A stretch of 64,000 bases of DNA from Pseudomonas sp. B21-040 (lineage in GTDB: Bacteria; Pseudomonadota; Gammaproteobacteria; Pseudomonadales; Pseudomonadaceae): assembly GCF_024748695.1 (NCBI RefSeq), contig NZ_CP087176.1:675501-739500 (forward strand), written 5' to 3'. The position numbers were made by a program, and so were the translations under genes. Positions 22,063 to 31,349 of the stretch are shown piece after piece (within the stretch, counting starts at the first letter, position 1; each line of letters begins with the position of its first letter). Under the pieces are notes generated by a model that saw only the letters and a program-made list of their open reading frames with translations, made no database searches and was not told where the DNA came from.

Positions 22063-22620
22063 ATGGTCGATAGTTCAAAAGAGGCCGCCCATCGCGCGGC
22101 CTCGGATGCCGAACAGATCGCCTGGGTCGACGAGCAGGACAACCTGCTCGGCGCCCTGGTCCGGTCAGACTTGCGCGAGCGCGGGCTGATCGGGCGCGGT
22201 ACCTACATCATGCTGTTCAATTCGGCGGGTGAACTTTGCGTGCACCGCCGAACCTTGAGCAAAGCCATTTATCCGGGGTATTGGGATGTGGCGGCAGGGG
22301 GCATGGTGCTCGCCAGCGAAACCTACGCCGAGTCGGCCGCCCGCGAACTCGAAGAAGAACTGGGTGTCAGTGGCGTGGAGCTGACCGCCCACGATCACTT
22401 CTTCTTTGAGGACACCGGTAACCGCCTGTGGTGTTCGGCGTTTTCGGCGGTGTGGGACGGCCCCTTGATCCTGCAGCCGGAAGAGGTGCTTGAAGCGCGC
22501 TTTATCCCCATCGATCAGGTGATGCTGGAAATCGAGCAAAAGCCTTATTGCCCGGACTCTTTGGCGGCGTTGAAGCGCTATTTGAAGGCTCAGCAAAGCG
22601 ACGTCGCAAACAAGGCATAA
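22063..22620 (+). CDS. NUDIX hydrolase
   Basis: 185 aa. The Nudix box is complete: GGMVLASETYAESAARELEEELGV contains the G-x5-E-x7-RE-x2-EE-x-G-V pattern at about residues 80-103. The layout (WVDEQDNLLGALVRSDLRERGLIGRGTYIM near the N-terminus) resembles the YfcD/isopentenyl-diphosphate-isomerase-like branch of the superfamily; the actual substrate cannot be read from sequence. Start three bases after the DUF2333 stop. A REPIN follows at 22679. Confidence 0.88.
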   Translation: MVDSSKEAAHRAASDAEQIAWVDEQDNLLGALVRSDLRERGLIGRGTYIMLFNSAGELCVHRRTLSKAIYPGYWDVAAGGMVLASETYAESAARELEEELGVSGVELTAHDHFFFEDTGNRLWCSAFSAVWDGPLILQPEEVLEARFIPIDQVMLEIEQKPYCPDSLAALKRYLKAQQSDVANKA

Positions 22621-22678
22621 ATTGGCGCCGATTGGCTCTTAGCAAGTCGGCTTTTTGCCGTTACACTGCGCGACCTTT

Positions 22679-22780
22679 TGTAGGAGCAGAGCTTGCTCGC
22701 GAAGGACGAGTGAGCGACACGTGCTGTCTGATGCCGCGCGTTATCGTTGACGTGCATCGCGAGCAAGCTCTGCTCCTACA
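22679..22780. repeat. REPIN, family C
   Basis: TGTAGGAGCAGAGCTTGCTCGCGA at the left and its complement GCGAGCAAGCTCTGCTCCTACA at the right, about 50 bases apart. It lies between the NUDIX gene and yciH. Confidence 0.9.
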
Positions 22781-22885
22781 AGTCTGTACCGTTTCAGTAG
22801 CGCTGCCCCTGCCTGAGTGGGGCTTCGCGGTCGATAGCCTTCCCAAGTGCTGCGACCAGTCTTTGTCCTCCCAAGAGGATTGCCG

Positions 22886-23257
22886 GTGGCCAAAAAAGCC
22901 GCATCCTTCGCCGCCCTTGGTGGCTTGGTATTTTCCACCGACGCAGGTCGTCATTGCCCGGAATGCAGTAAACCGGTGGACGCCTGCATCTGCAAACAGA
23001 CCGTTATCCCGGCCGGCGACGGCATCGCTCGCGTGCGTCGCGAAAGCAAGGGCCGTGGCGGCAAGACGGTGACGACCATCACCGGCGTGCCGTTGGCCGA
23101 AGACGCGCTCAAGGAGCTGGCCACCACGTTGAAGAAACGTTGCGGGACCGGCGGGGCGTTGAAAGACGGGATCATCGAAATACAGGGCGATCATGTCGAG
23201 CTACTCTTGGGCGAACTGATCAAACTCGGTTTCAAAGCGAAGAAGTCCGGCGGCTAG
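22886..23257 (+). CDS. yciH: SUI1/YciH-family translation factor homologue
   Basis: 123 aa. Resembles eIF1/SUI1: the conserved segment is RGGKTVTTITGVPL at about residues 54-67 followed by LKKRCGTGGALKDG and IEIQGDH. Ahead of it is a Cys cluster (CPECSKPVDACIC), as in bacterial YciH. In E. coli YciH influences initiation fidelity and represses a subset of messages under stress. I take the GTG at 22886 as start because AGAGGAT lies seven bases upstream and the protein then matches the usual length; an ATG 39 bases earlier is in frame but unsupported. Confidence 0.9.
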   Translation: MAKKAASFAALGGLVFSTDAGRHCPECSKPVDACICKQTVIPAGDGIARVRRESKGRGGKTVTTITGVPLAEDALKELATTLKKRCGTGGALKDGIIEIQGDHVELLLGELIKLGFKAKKSGG

Positions 23258-23261
23258 CAGC

Positions 23262-23335
23262 CTCTGTGAAAACCACCCTCGGCTTGATCCGGTCCTGACA
23301 CCAGGCCTGGCGTCGTCTACATGGTTTTCACAGAG
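23262..23335. repeat. Inverted repeat between yciH and speA
   Basis: CTCTGTGAAAACCA (23262-23275) and TGGTTTTCACAGAG (23322-23335) are perfect 14-base complements 46 bases apart. It begins a few bases after the yciH stop. A terminator with a long loop or a small mobile repeat are both possible. Confidence 0.7.
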
Positions 23336-23476
23336 CCTGTTCTGACCGGTTTCTAAACTCAAACCTGAATGTGCGGTCTATCGCCCTTGCATGCAGGCTA
23401 ATCGTCATTTTCATTCTTTAGACTGCGCCGGCCTGAACCCAGGCGACGCTCTATGACTTCTTTATAGGGGACTTCA

Positions 23477-25390
23477 ATGTCCGTACGACGCACACGCAAA
23501 GACGATGGCAGCCAATGGACAGTTGCGGACAGCCGCAGTGTTTACGGGATTCGCCATTGGGGGGCCGGGTATTTCGCGATCAATGACGCCGGTCGCGTCG
23601 AAGTTCGTCCGAACGGTCCGACCAGTTCGCCTATTGATCTGTTCGAGCAAGTCGACCAACTGCGCCAAAGCGGTTTGTCCTTGCCATTGCTGGTGCGTTT
23701 CCCGGATATCCTGCAAGACCGCGTGCGTCAGCTGACTGGCGCCTTCGATGCGAACATCGAGCGTCTGGAATACCAGAGCAAGTACACCGCGCTGTACCCG
23801 ATCAAGGTGAACCAGCAAGAAGCGGTCATCGAAAACATCATCGCCACCCAGGACGTCTCCATCGGTCTGGAAGCCGGCTCCAAGCCAGAGTTGCTGGCCG
23901 TGCTGGCGCTGGCGCCGAAGGGCGGCACCATCGTGTGCAACGGCTACAAGGACCGCGAGTTCATTCGTCTGGCGCTGATGGGCCAGAAACTGGGTCACAA
24001 CGTCTTTATTGTGATCGAGAAAGAATCCGAAGTCGGCCTGGTGATCGAAGAAGCGGCATCGCTCAAGGTCAAGCCTCAGGTCGGCCTGCGCGTTCGCCTG
24101 TCGTCCCTGGCCTCGTCCAAGTGGGCTGACACCGGTGGCGAGAAATCCAAATTCGGTCTGTCGGCGGCGCAATTGCTGTCGGTGGTCGAGCGTTTCCGCG
24201 CGGCGGGCCTGGATCAGGGCATTCGCCTGCTGCACTTCCACATGGGCTCGCAGATCGCCAACCTGGCGGACTACCAACACGGTTTCAAGGAAGCGATTCG
24301 TTACTACGGCGAACTGCGCAACCTTGGCCTGCCGGTGGATCACATCGACGTTGGCGGCGGCCTGGGCGTGGACTACGACGGTACGCACTCGCGTAACGCC
24401 AGTTCGATCAACTACGACATGGACGATTACGCCGGTGTCGTGGTCGGGATGCTCAAGGAATTCTGCGACGCGCAGAGCCTGCCGCACCCGAACATTTTCT
24501 CCGAAAGCGGCCGTTCCCTGACCGCGCACCACGCCATGCTGGTGGTGCAAGTGACCGACGTCGAGAAACACAACGATGACGTGCCGAAGATCGACAACAA
24601 GGAAGAACTGCCGGAAACCGTGCAGTGGCTGGTTGATCTGCTGGGTCCGACCGACATCGAGATGGTTACCGAAACCTACTGGCGCGCCACGCACTACATG
24701 AGCGACGTGGCCACCCAGTACGCCGATGGCAAGCTGACCCTGGCGCAAAAAGCCCTGGCCGAGCAATGCTACTTCGCCGTGTGCCGTCGCCTGCACAACT
24801 CGTTGAAGGCGCGTCAGCGCTCCCACCGTCAGGTGCTCGACGAACTCAACGACAAACTGGCCGACAAGTACATCTGCAACTTCTCGGTGTTCCAGAGCCT
24901 GCCGGACACTTGGGCCATCGGCCAGGTCCTGCCGATCCTGCCGCTGCACCGTCTCGACGAAGAGCCGCTGCGCCGCGCCGTGCTGCAAGACCTGACCTGC
25001 GACTCCGACGGCAAGATCAAGCAATACGTCGACGAGCAGAGCATCGAAACCAGCCTGCCGGTGCATGCGCTGAACGACGGTGAAGACTACCTGCTGGGGA
25101 TTTTCCTGGTCGGCGCTTACCAGGAAATCCTGGGTGACATGCACAACCTGTTCGGTGACACCGACTCGGTGAACATTTACCAGAACGCCGATGGCAGCGT
25201 GTACCACGCCGGTATCGAAACCCATGACACCATCGAAGACATGTTGCGTTACGTGCACTTGTCGCCGGAAGAGTTGATGACCCACTACCGCGACAAGTGC
25301 GCCAGTGCCCGCATCACCGCTGCCGAGCGCACCCAGTTCCTCGACGCGCTGCGCCTGGGCCTGACCCGTTCGTCTTACCTGTCTTCGTAA
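23477..25390 (+). CDS. speA: Biosynthetic arginine decarboxylase SpeA
   Basis: 637 aa PLP enzyme converting arginine to agmatine, the first step of the agmatine route to putrescine. Alanine-racemase-fold barrel at the N-terminal half with YPIKVNQQ holding the PLP lysine (about residue 113), [10 protein letters not shown], and [14 protein letters not shown]-terminal half with [12 protein letters not shown] and the helical insert followed by TCDSDGKI. Length equals that of the Pseudomonas enzyme. GGGGAC precedes the ATG. It is the last gene of the conserved retS-speA block. Confidence 0.97.
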   Translation: MSVRRTRKDDGSQWTVADSRSVYGIRHWGAGYFAINDAGRVEVRPNGPTSSPIDLFEQVDQLRQSGLSLPLLVRFPDILQDRVRQLTGAFDANIERLEYQSKYTALYPIKVNQQEAVIENIIATQDVSIGLEAGSKPELLAVLALAPKGGTIVCNGYKDREFIRLALMGQKLGHNVFIVIEKESEVGLVIEEAASLKVKPQVGLRVRLSSLASSKWADTGGEKSKFGLSAAQLLSVVERFRAAGLDQGIRLLHFHMGSQIANLADYQHGFKEAIRYYGELRNLGLPVDHIDVGGGLGVDYDGTHSRNASSINYDMDDYAGVVVGMLKEFCDAQSLPHPNIFSESGRSLTAHHAMLVVQVTDVEKHNDDVPKIDNKEELPETVQWLVDLLGPTDIEMVTETYWRATHYMSDVATQYADGKLTLAQKALAEQCYFAVCRRLHNSLKARQRSHRQVLDELNDKLADKYICNFSVFQSLPDTWAIGQVLPILPLHRLDEEPLRRAVLQDLTCDSDGKIKQYVDEQSIETSLPVHALNDGEDYLLGIFLVGAYQEILGDMHNLFGDTDSVNIYQNADGSVYHAGIETHDTIEDMLRYVHLSPEELMTHYRDKCASARITAAERTQFLDALRLGLTRSSYLSS

Positions 25391-25417
25391 GGTAAGGCAC
25401 TGCTCTCATCGGGTTGT

Positions 25418-25450
25418 CTGAAAATGTTCCGCATGCTGCGGAAATTTCAG
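25418..25450 (+). terminator. Hairpin after speA
   Basis: CTGAAA-x-TTCCGCA / TGCGGAA-x-TTTCAG, a two-part stem with a three-base loop, 28 bases after the speA stop. No T-run follows directly, so termination activity is uncertain. Confidence 0.55.
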
Positions 25451-25497
25451 ATGACCTGGTGCGACGCTTCTTTTTTCTTAAGCGAAATGACTCACAA

Positions 25498-25529
25498 CCA
25501 CATCTATCCACGTGATGTGGTCTTCTTTT
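25498..25529 (+). terminator. Second hairpin with T-rich tail ahead of vgrG
   Basis: CCACATC / GATGTGG with a nine-base loop, followed by TCTTCTTTT. It separates speA from vgrG and could either end speA transcription or act in the vgrG leader. The vgrG start is 95 bases further on. Confidence 0.45.
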
Positions 25530-25623
25530 CGCGTAGGTCATTTCCTAAGTTGTACTTCGCCTCTCTACTCGGCCATGTCTCTCGGCGAGAATCCCCGGCC
25601 GCCCCTCCTGTAGAGAATCGCCG

Positions 25624-26940
25624 ATGTTCGATCCAGTCAACGAGCCGCCATTTCGTCTGGATGTAGAGGGTCTGCCAGATCCCTTTGAGGTCTTGGCCTT
25701 TACCGGCAGTGAAGCGATCAGCGAGCCCTTTGAGTTCAATGTCGATCTGTTGGTCGATGATCCGGCTTTGGACTTGGCCAGCCTGATGTATCGCCCGGTT
25801 TTTTTGCATTTCGGACCTGCGGGGAACGGGATTCACGGGCAGTTGCATGAACTGGTCCAGGGTGGACATGACGCCACCCCCAGGCATTGTCGTGTGCGCC
25901 TGCGGCCGAAACTGGCCTGCCTGGCCCAGCGGTTCAGCCAGCGTATGTTCAGTAACCGTTCGGTACCACAGATCCTCGCTCAGGTGCTCAAGGAGCATGG
26001 CATTGCCGGCACGGATCGGCGTTTTGAGGTGAGTGGCGATTACCCCCCGCGTGATTTCTGTACGCAGTATCAGGAATCAGACCTGCAATTTTTCCAGCGG
26101 CTGTGCGCGCAGGAACGCCTGCATTACCACTTCGAGCATCACAGGCGCGGTCACTGCCTGGTCATTAGAGACGGGGCGGGGCGCGTTCGGTGTGACGCAA
26201 CGATGGCCTTTACGCCCGACACCGGACACTCGGGTGTGCATCAGTTCACGCTTCACGACCGAACACAGGCCAGCGATGGTCATTCGAACCTCGCGACGCT
26301 GCGCAGCGGCCAGCGTGTCCGGCTGTCCGGCCACCCGTATGCCGACGGGAGTCGTCTCTGGTGGCTGACCCATGTCGAGCATCACGCGGGACAAGCCCCT
26401 GCATTGACGTATGGCAACCAAATCCGTGCGGTGGCCGCAGAGTTGTCTCCTATACCGCAGAGTTCGGCCGTTGGCCCCAGGATGCATGGCCTGCAACGGG
26501 CCTGGGTGGTCGAGGTCGATGAGCCGCAACCCGAAGCGTCCAGACCCGTTGCCGTGCAATTTGACTGGCTCTATCAGGGCGAAGGCGCGGCCCCCAGCCA
26601 CTGCTGGTTGTCGATTTCACCTGAATTGAGCTATGCGCCCGTCAAGTCGTTGACTGAGGGCGTGGAAGTGCTGGTGAGCTTTATCGAGGGCGATCCGGAT
26701 CAACCGATGATTACCGGGTTTCTCCCCGGTCCTTCCGCCGCCCCGGTCCCGGCCGAGCGACAACCCACTGCGGTGGTCGATGACGCGGTGTCGGCCGATG
26801 GATTGTTGCGTTTGTTGCGGTCCAGTGAACCGTTGGTGTTGCTGTGCCTGTTGCCCGGCGGGGGCAGTTTTATTCATTGCACGCAAACCCTTTGCACGTG
26901 CCGGGCCGCGACACAGCTTGGCCGGAGCGGTGCGGCATGA
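25624..26940 (+). CDS. vgrG: Short VgrG, type VI secretion tip protein
   Basis: 438 aa. The N-terminal gp27-like part is clear: FRLDVEGLPDPFEVLAFTGSEAISEPFEF, then YQESDLQFFQRLCAQERLHYHFEH, a hallmark of VgrG. An OB-fold segment (LSISPELSYAP... EVLVSFIEGDPDQPMITG) follows at about 330-370. The gp5-like beta-helix needle seen in long VgrGs is absent; the protein instead ends in about 70 residues with a GGGSFIHC and CTC cysteine motif. The gene overlaps the next by four bases. There are no other type VI genes in the window, so this is an orphan module that must load on a machine encoded elsewhere. Confidence 0.88.
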   Translation: MFDPVNEPPFRLDVEGLPDPFEVLAFTGSEAISEPFEFNVDLLVDDPALDLASLMYRPVFLHFGPAGNGIHGQLHELVQGGHDATPRHCRVRLRPKLACLAQRFSQRMFSNRSVPQILAQVLKEHGIAGTDRRFEVSGDYPPRDFCTQYQESDLQFFQRLCAQERLHYHFEHHRRGHCLVIRDGAGRVRCDATMAFTPDTGHSGVHQFTLHDRTQASDGHSNLATLRSGQRVRLSGHPYADGSRLWWLTHVEHHAGQAPALTYGNQIRAVAAELSPIPQSSAVGPRMHGLQRAWVVEVDEPQPEASRPVAVQFDWLYQGEGAAPSHCWLSISPELSYAPVKSLTEGVEVLVSFIEGDPDQPMITGFLPGPSAAPVPAERQPTAVVDDAVSADGLLRLLRSSEPLVLLCLLPGGGSFIHCTQTLCTCRAATQLGRSGAA

Positions 26941-27734
26941 TTGCCGTCCAGGCTCCCGACGTCACCCCGCAATGGCTGTTGCTCGATGTGCCGGGCGAGC
27001 CCGGGGCCGCAGAGGCGCTGCGGGAGCAGTTTGCCCAGGTCCGGCAGTTCTGGCTGTTCAACCACTGCGAATGGCAGCCGTTGAGGGAGCACGGCCCGGT
27101 GTTGATCGACCTCAAGGGACACTCGGCACTGACCGAACGTTGTCAGCGTGAACCCCACCTCTGGAACGGGTTGTGGCTGGCCAGTGACGCGTCACCGTTG
27201 CTGTTGCTCGAACATTTGCAACGCATGCTCACCGTCACCGTTGGCCTGCATCACCGCGCCTTGCTGAGCTACTACAACCCCCAGACGGCCAGCTATTTTT
27301 TCGATGCGTGCGATGCCCGGGAGTTGAGTCGCTGGCTCGGTCCGATCAGCCGGTTACGCTGGTTCGGTGGAACCTGGGCTGACCGGGCAATTGGCTGTCA
27401 GGGCTGGCAGCAGTTGTTCAATCCGGGGCTTGCCGTCGAGCCGCTGGGCATAGAGGAAGCCCTCAGTGCACGTCAGCGTGACTCATTGCAAACCTGCCTG
27501 CTGGAACAGCACGCCTGGCGCTGGAGCCAATCCACCGGGAGCGATTACACCGACCTGTGGTCCCAACTGCTGGAGGGGTTGGCGCTGGGTTTCAGCGAGC
27601 GGCCGGTGCTCGATGGATGGTTATGGTTACGCTTGCAATACCCCGGCGCTGTACCTGAACTGCCGCTGCCGGGGATCACTCAGCAGGAACGTCTCGATAG
27701 ACTGCGCAATCTGTGGCAGGGCGATCAACCCTGA
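26937..27734 (+). CDS. DUF4123 adaptor/chaperone for a type VI effector
   Basis: 265 aa, starting inside the vgrG stop (ATGA). The DUF4123 pattern occupies about residues 10-135: WLLLDVP, FNHCEWQPL, GPVLIDL, and ARELSRWLGPISRLRWF. Proteins of this family bind a cognate effector and place it on VgrG. The C-terminal half (about 150-265) is not recognised. Normally the effector gene comes next on the same strand; here the next gene is a MATE transporter on the opposite strand whose stop is 14 bases away, so the cargo is missing at this site. Confidence 0.85.
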   Translation: MIAVQAPDVTPQWLLLDVPGEPGAAEALREQFAQVRQFWLFNHCEWQPLREHGPVLIDLKGHSALTERCQREPHLWNGLWLASDASPLLLLEHLQRMLTVTVGLHHRALLSYYNPQTASYFFDACDARELSRWLGPISRLRWFGGTWADRAIGCQGWQQLFNPGLAVEPLGIEEALSARQRDSLQTCLLEQHAWRWSQSTGSDYTDLWSQLLEGLALGFSERPVLDGWLWLRLQYPGAVPELPLPGITQQERLDRLRNLWQGDQP

Positions 27735-27748
27735 AGCCCCGGCCCCTA

Positions 27749-29089
27749 TCATCCGGTGAACCAGCCATCGTTCTTGCGCAAGTACCAGGCAAAAGTACCC
27801 AGGGTCAGGCTGCGTAATAACATGAACAGCAAAAAGGTGATCCACAGCCCATGGTTGCCCAAGCCTTGCAGGGCCCAGGCGAAGGGCAGCAGCAGGATCA
27901 CGGTCAACAGCATGCCGTTGCGCATTTCCCGGGCGCGAGTGGCGCCGATGAACAGCCCGTCGAGCAAGTAGCTCCACACCGCGATCAACGGCAGCGCGGC
28001 GAGGTAGGGCAGGTAGATGAAGGCGGTGTCGCGCACACTCTGAATGTCGGTCTGCATCTGGATAAACAAATGCCCGGCGAATGCAAACAGCACGGCAAAG
28101 CCCAGGCTCGCCAGCAATGACCAACCGCAAGCGACCACCAATGAACGCCGCAATGCCTCTCGATCACGCGCCCCGATGGCGTGCCCGCACAGGGCTTCAA
28201 CGGCATGCGCCAAACCGTCCAGTGCGTGCGCCGTCAGCAGCAAGCCGTTAAGCAGCAGCGCGTTTGCGGCAACGGTGGCATCGCCGAGGCGAGCACCCTG
28301 CACGGTGATCAGGAAAAACACTGATTGCAGCGCCAGGCTACGGATGAAAATGTCGCGATTGACCGCCAGCAATGGCCGCCAACTCTGCCACAGCGCCAGC
28401 GCGGCCCAAACGATGTGACCGGGGTAGGCACGCAAGGCTTTGCGCGTCAGCAGCAGGCCGATCAGCGCACCGGTCCATTCGGCAATCACCGAGGCCCGCG
28501 CCGCACCGACCACCCCCCATTCCAGACCGAGGACAAACCACAGGTTCAGTGCGATGTTCACCAGGTTGGTGCTCAGCAGAATCGCCAGCGGTGCCCGGGC
28601 ATTCTGGGTGCCCAGAAACCAGCCCACCAAGGCATAACTGGCCAGTGCCGCCGGCAGGCCGAACAAACGTGTGTGGAAAAATTCGCGGGTCAGTTGATCC
28701 AGTTCTGCCGACGGCTGCATGAAGTGCAGCGCGACGCTGCTCAAAGGAACGCCCGCAGCACCCAGCACAATCGACAGGCCCAAGGCCAACAACAGGCCTT
28801 GCAGCAAAATCTGCCGCAAAGCCGCACCATCCCCGCGTCCGGCGGCCTGCGCCGCGAAGCCGGTTGAGCCCATGCGCAGAAAACCCATGGCCCAGGCCAG
28901 GAAGGTATACAAGCTGGCCCCGACCGCGACGGCGCCCAGCTGATGAGCGTGGGGCAGGTGGCCGATGACCGTACTGTCGACCAATGCCACCAGCGGTACG
29001 GAAATATTCGACAGGATCATCGGCGCAGCCAGCGCCCAGACCCGACGATGGGTCGGGCGGTCGCGCCAGTCGGTAATCAGGTTGGACAT
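27749..29089 (-). CDS. MATE-family efflux transporter, DinF-like
   Basis: 446 aa, twelve hydrophobic stretches in two similar halves, typical of MATE exporters that use Na+ or H+ to drive drug or metabolite efflux. The start at 29089 (MSNLITDWRDRPTHRRVW) follows GGAG; a longer frame upstream passes through REP DNA. The first helix has LAAPMILSNISVPLVALVDSTVIG, characteristic of the DinF branch. Converges on the DUF4123 gene. Substrate unknown. Confidence 0.9.
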   Translation of the reverse strand: MSNLITDWRDRPTHRRVWALAAPMILSNISVPLVALVDSTVIGHLPHAHQLGAVAVGASLYTFLAWAMGFLRMGSTGFAAQAAGRGDGAALRQILLQGLLLALGLSIVLGAAGVPLSSVALHFMQPSAELDQLTREFFHTRLFGLPAALASYALVGWFLGTQNARAPLAILLSTNLVNIALNLWFVLGLEWGVVGAARASVIAEWTGALIGLLLTRKALRAYPGHIVWAALALWQSWRPLLAVNRDIFIRSLALQSVFFLITVQGARLGDATVAANALLLNGLLLTAHALDGLAHAVEALCGHAIGARDREALRRSLVVACGWSLLASLGFAVLFAFAGHLFIQMQTDIQSVRDTAFIYLPYLAALPLIAVWSYLLDGLFIGATRAREMRNGMLLTVILLLPFAWALQGLGNHGLWITFLLFMLLRSLTLGTFAWYLRKNDGWFTG

Positions 29090-29133
29090 GCAGGCTCCTT
29101 GGCGAAGCCGGCATTGTAGCGACAGTTGGTGAT

Positions 29134-29164
29134 GATCGTTCCCTCGCTCTGCGTGGGAACGATC
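29134..29164. repeat. REP hairpin, family B (single unit)
   Basis: GATCGTTCCC-TCGCTCTGCG-TGGGAACGATC, one hairpin rather than a pair. It lies between the MATE gene and the small membrane protein gene. Confidence 0.75.
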
Positions 29165-29178
29165 AGCAACAGGTGGGG

Positions 29179-29472
29179 TTAGTGAATGATCCAGCTCAAC
29201 AACCAAAGCCCCAGCAGTAACCAGATAATCCCCATGATGACCGACGCATTCATAAACGCCCGAATTGCCGACCACAACAACATCAACCCCACAATCAGCG
29301 CCACGATGCTGATGATCGACGTATCCATCCCAAGCGTGCGGGACAAGCCCTCGACAAAGTTTGCGCCGGCGTGGCTCAACAGATTGAACAAGCCACTGAG
29401 GCCGTCAACGATAAAGCGGATGACCGAACCGAGCGCCTGGCCAAGCCAGTCGAAAAAACCTTCTACCTGCAT
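29179..29472 (-). CDS. Small two-helix membrane protein
   Basis: 97 aa. Start at 29472 (MQVEGFFDWLGQALGSVIRF) is supported by AGGAC nine bases upstream; a longer frame runs into the next, divergent gene. The N-terminal half is amphipathic; two hydrophobic helices lie at about 48-68 (TSIISIVALIVGLMLLWSAI) and 73-95 (VIMGIIWLLLGLWLLSW). No recognised family. Divergent from the MazG-like gene with 144 bases between, where both promoters should lie. Confidence 0.75.
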   Translation of the reverse strand: MQVEGFFDWLGQALGSVIRFIVDGLSGLFNLLSHAGANFVEGLSRTLGMDTSIISIVALIVGLMLLWSAIRAFMNASVIMGIIWLLLGLWLLSWIIH

Positions 29473-29616
29473 GTCGTTAACGTCCTGATGAAAGTGGTTG
29501 AGCCTTGGGCCATTGATCGCGGTGGCGAGTTCCCTGCAAGCATAGTGGTTTTGCGGTGCTTGCCGCTTGCCTTCACGCAGCATCCCCCCGAAGCTATACG
29601 CCTTCAGGAGAGCCCG

Positions 29617-29919
29617 ATGAACCTTGTTGAACTGACCGAACGCCTGCACGCCATCCGTGACCGCAACGACTGGCGGCCATTTCACAGCCCGAAAAACCTG
29701 GCCATGGCCGCCAGTGTGGAAATGTCCGAGCTGGTGGAGATTTTCCAGTGGTTGACCGAAGACCAGTCACGTCAGTTGCCGGCCGACAAACTCGCCCATG
29801 CCGGGCAGGAAGTCGGCGATATCGTGCTCTATCTATTGCTGCTGTGCAGCGAGTTGGGACTGGACATGAATGAAGTCGTGCGCAGCAAACTCGCAGACAG
29901 CGAAAAGAGGTTCAGCTGA
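29617..29919 (+). CDS. MazG-like nucleotide pyrophosphohydrolase
   Basis: 100 aa all-alpha NTP pyrophosphohydrolase-fold protein. The EExxE-type metal site reads as EMSELVEIFQW (about 38-48) and EVGDIVLYLLLL (about 72-83). Family members hydrolyse non-canonical or excess nucleoside triphosphates. ATG at 29617 follows CAGGAG. Stop overlaps the start of cmoM by one base (TGATG), so the two are co-translated. Confidence 0.85.
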   Translation: MNLVELTERLHAIRDRNDWRPFHSPKNLAMAASVEMSELVEIFQWLTEDQSRQLPADKLAHAGQEVGDIVLYLLLLCSELGLDMNEVVRSKLADSEKRFS

Positions 29920-30668
29920 TGAGCGATCGTCATTTCGATCAACTGGCGACCCGCTTCGCCGAAAAAATCTACGGCGGAGCCAAAGGCGCGATCCGCCTGG
30001 CGGTGCTTCAGGCCGACCTGGCCGAAACCCTGCCGGACCGACCATTGCGCGTACTCGACATCGGCGCCGGTCTGGGCCACATGTCGTTGTGGCTGGCCGA
30101 GCGCGGCCATGACGTCACGCTGGCCGAGCCCGCCGAGCCGATGCTCGAAGGGGCGCGCCAGCGCTTTGCCGAGGCCGGGCAGAGCGCAACGTTCATTCAG
30201 GCGCCGTGGCAGGATCTGCTCGGTCAGCTCACCGAACCCTACGACCTGGTGCTGTGCCATGCCGTGCTCGAATGGCTGGCGGAGCCTCACGCGATTCTGC
30301 CGGTGCTGCATCAATTGACCAAGCCCGGTGGCTGGTTGTCCCTGGCCTTCTATAACCGCGATGCGCTGATTTACCGCAACCTGCTCAAGGGCCACTTTCG
30401 CAAGATGCGCAAGAACGACATGGCAGGCGAGAAGCAGAGCCTGACCCCGCAACAGCCCCTTGATCCACGCGAACTGGCGGCGCAACTTGAAGGCCTGTGG
30501 CAGGTCGAAACCCAGAGTGGAGTGCGGGTTTTTCACGACTATATGCCTGTGGAATTCCAGGCCCGCGCCGAGCTGGTGGACTTGCTCGAAATGGAACTGG
30601 CCCATCGACGTCACCCAAGCTTTGCCGGGCTTGGGCGCTATTTGCACTGGATCTGTCGACCGGTCTGA
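29919..30668 (+). CDS. cmoM: tRNA 5-carboxymethoxyuridine methyltransferase CmoM (SmtA)
   Basis: 249 aa SAM-dependent methyltransferase. The SAM loop is VLDIGAGLGHMSLWLAERGHDV (about 44-65), followed by LAEPAEPML and LCHAVLEWLAEP. The combination FYNRDALIYRNLLKGHF and LDPRELAAQLEGLWQVE is typical of CmoM, which methylates cmo5U34 to mcmo5U34 in some tRNAs. One-base overlap with the MazG-like gene and 12 bases before the next lipoprotein gene suggest an operon of three. Confidence 0.88.
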   Translation: MSDRHFDQLATRFAEKIYGGAKGAIRLAVLQADLAETLPDRPLRVLDIGAGLGHMSLWLAERGHDVTLAEPAEPMLEGARQRFAEAGQSATFIQAPWQDLLGQLTEPYDLVLCHAVLEWLAEPHAILPVLHQLTKPGGWLSLAFYNRDALIYRNLLKGHFRKMRKNDMAGEKQSLTPQQPLDPRELAAQLEGLWQVETQSGVRVFHDYMPVEFQARAELVDLLEMELAHRRHPSFAGLGRYLHWICRPV

Positions 30669-30680
30669 TCGGAGCACGAA

Positions 30681-31295
30681 ATGAAAAGTCGTTCAGGGTT
30701 GCTGGTGATCTGTCTCGGGCTGGCGGCCTGTCAGGGCAGCAATCCGTATGTGGCATCGTCCAACCCTATCCCGCCGGCGCCACCCGGCGCGGCCAACACC
30801 TTCGATCGCAGCGCCTACCCCGCGCCACCCCGTGACTACGGGCGTTATCGCAGTTGGGCCTGGCTCGATGGTCAACTGCCGCCGGGTACCACTTGGGCTG
30901 ACTCGGCGCAGGTGGCCGAAGTGGTCAGCAATGCCCTGGATCAGCGCGGCCTGCGACCGTTGCACGATAACCGTCCAGCCGACCTGTTTGTCAGCGCCAA
31001 CTTGCACCTGGAAACCCGCTTGCGTCAGGTTCAGGACGACTACGGTTATTACGGCGGCGGTTATGGCGGGTACAACCACTACGGTAACGGTTACGGGATG
31101 TACGGCAGCGTGCCGATCATCCGTACCTATCAGGAACAAGTCTTGGTGGTGCAGGTAGACATGTTCGATGCGGGCACCGGTCAACCGGTGTGGAGTGCCA
31201 GCGCCGAAACGGGCCATAACGGCAGCCAGAGCGAGCAAGCCGATGCCCTGCGAAAGGCTGTAGAAAAGGCAATGTCGGCGTATCCTCCTAGTTAG
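30681..31295 (+). CDS. DUF4136 lipoprotein (first of two)
   Basis: 204 aa. Lipoprotein signal [17 protein letters not shown] with lipobox LAAC (Cys 17), so it should be lipidated and, lacking Asp at +2 (Gln follows Cys), sorted to the outer membrane. The mature part has [17 protein letters not shown] and DQRGLRP, the DUF4136 pattern, and a Tyr/Gly-rich insertion near residues 118-138 ([16 protein letters not shown]). GGAG precedes the start. Paralogue of the following gene. Confidence 0.88.
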   Translation: MKSRSGLLVICLGLAACQGSNPYVASSNPIPPAPPGAANTFDRSAYPAPPRDYGRYRSWAWLDGQLPPGTTWADSAQVAEVVSNALDQRGLRPLHDNRPADLFVSANLHLETRLRQVQDDYGYYGGGYGGYNHYGNGYGMYGSVPIIRTYQEQVLVVQVDMFDAGTGQPVWSASAETGHNGSQSEQADALRKAVEKAMSAYPPS

Positions 31296-31349
31296 CTTCT
31301 GTAGATAAGAAGCATTTCGCAGAGTTATGCCTTCAACCGGAGAACCATC

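Noticed and set aside
23474..25285. 603-codon frame opposite speA
   Set aside because: Antisense shadow of the clearly coding speA.
29371..29616. N-terminal extension of the MazG-like protein
   Set aside because: It overlaps the small membrane protein gene antisense, and CAGGAG fixes the ATG at 29617.
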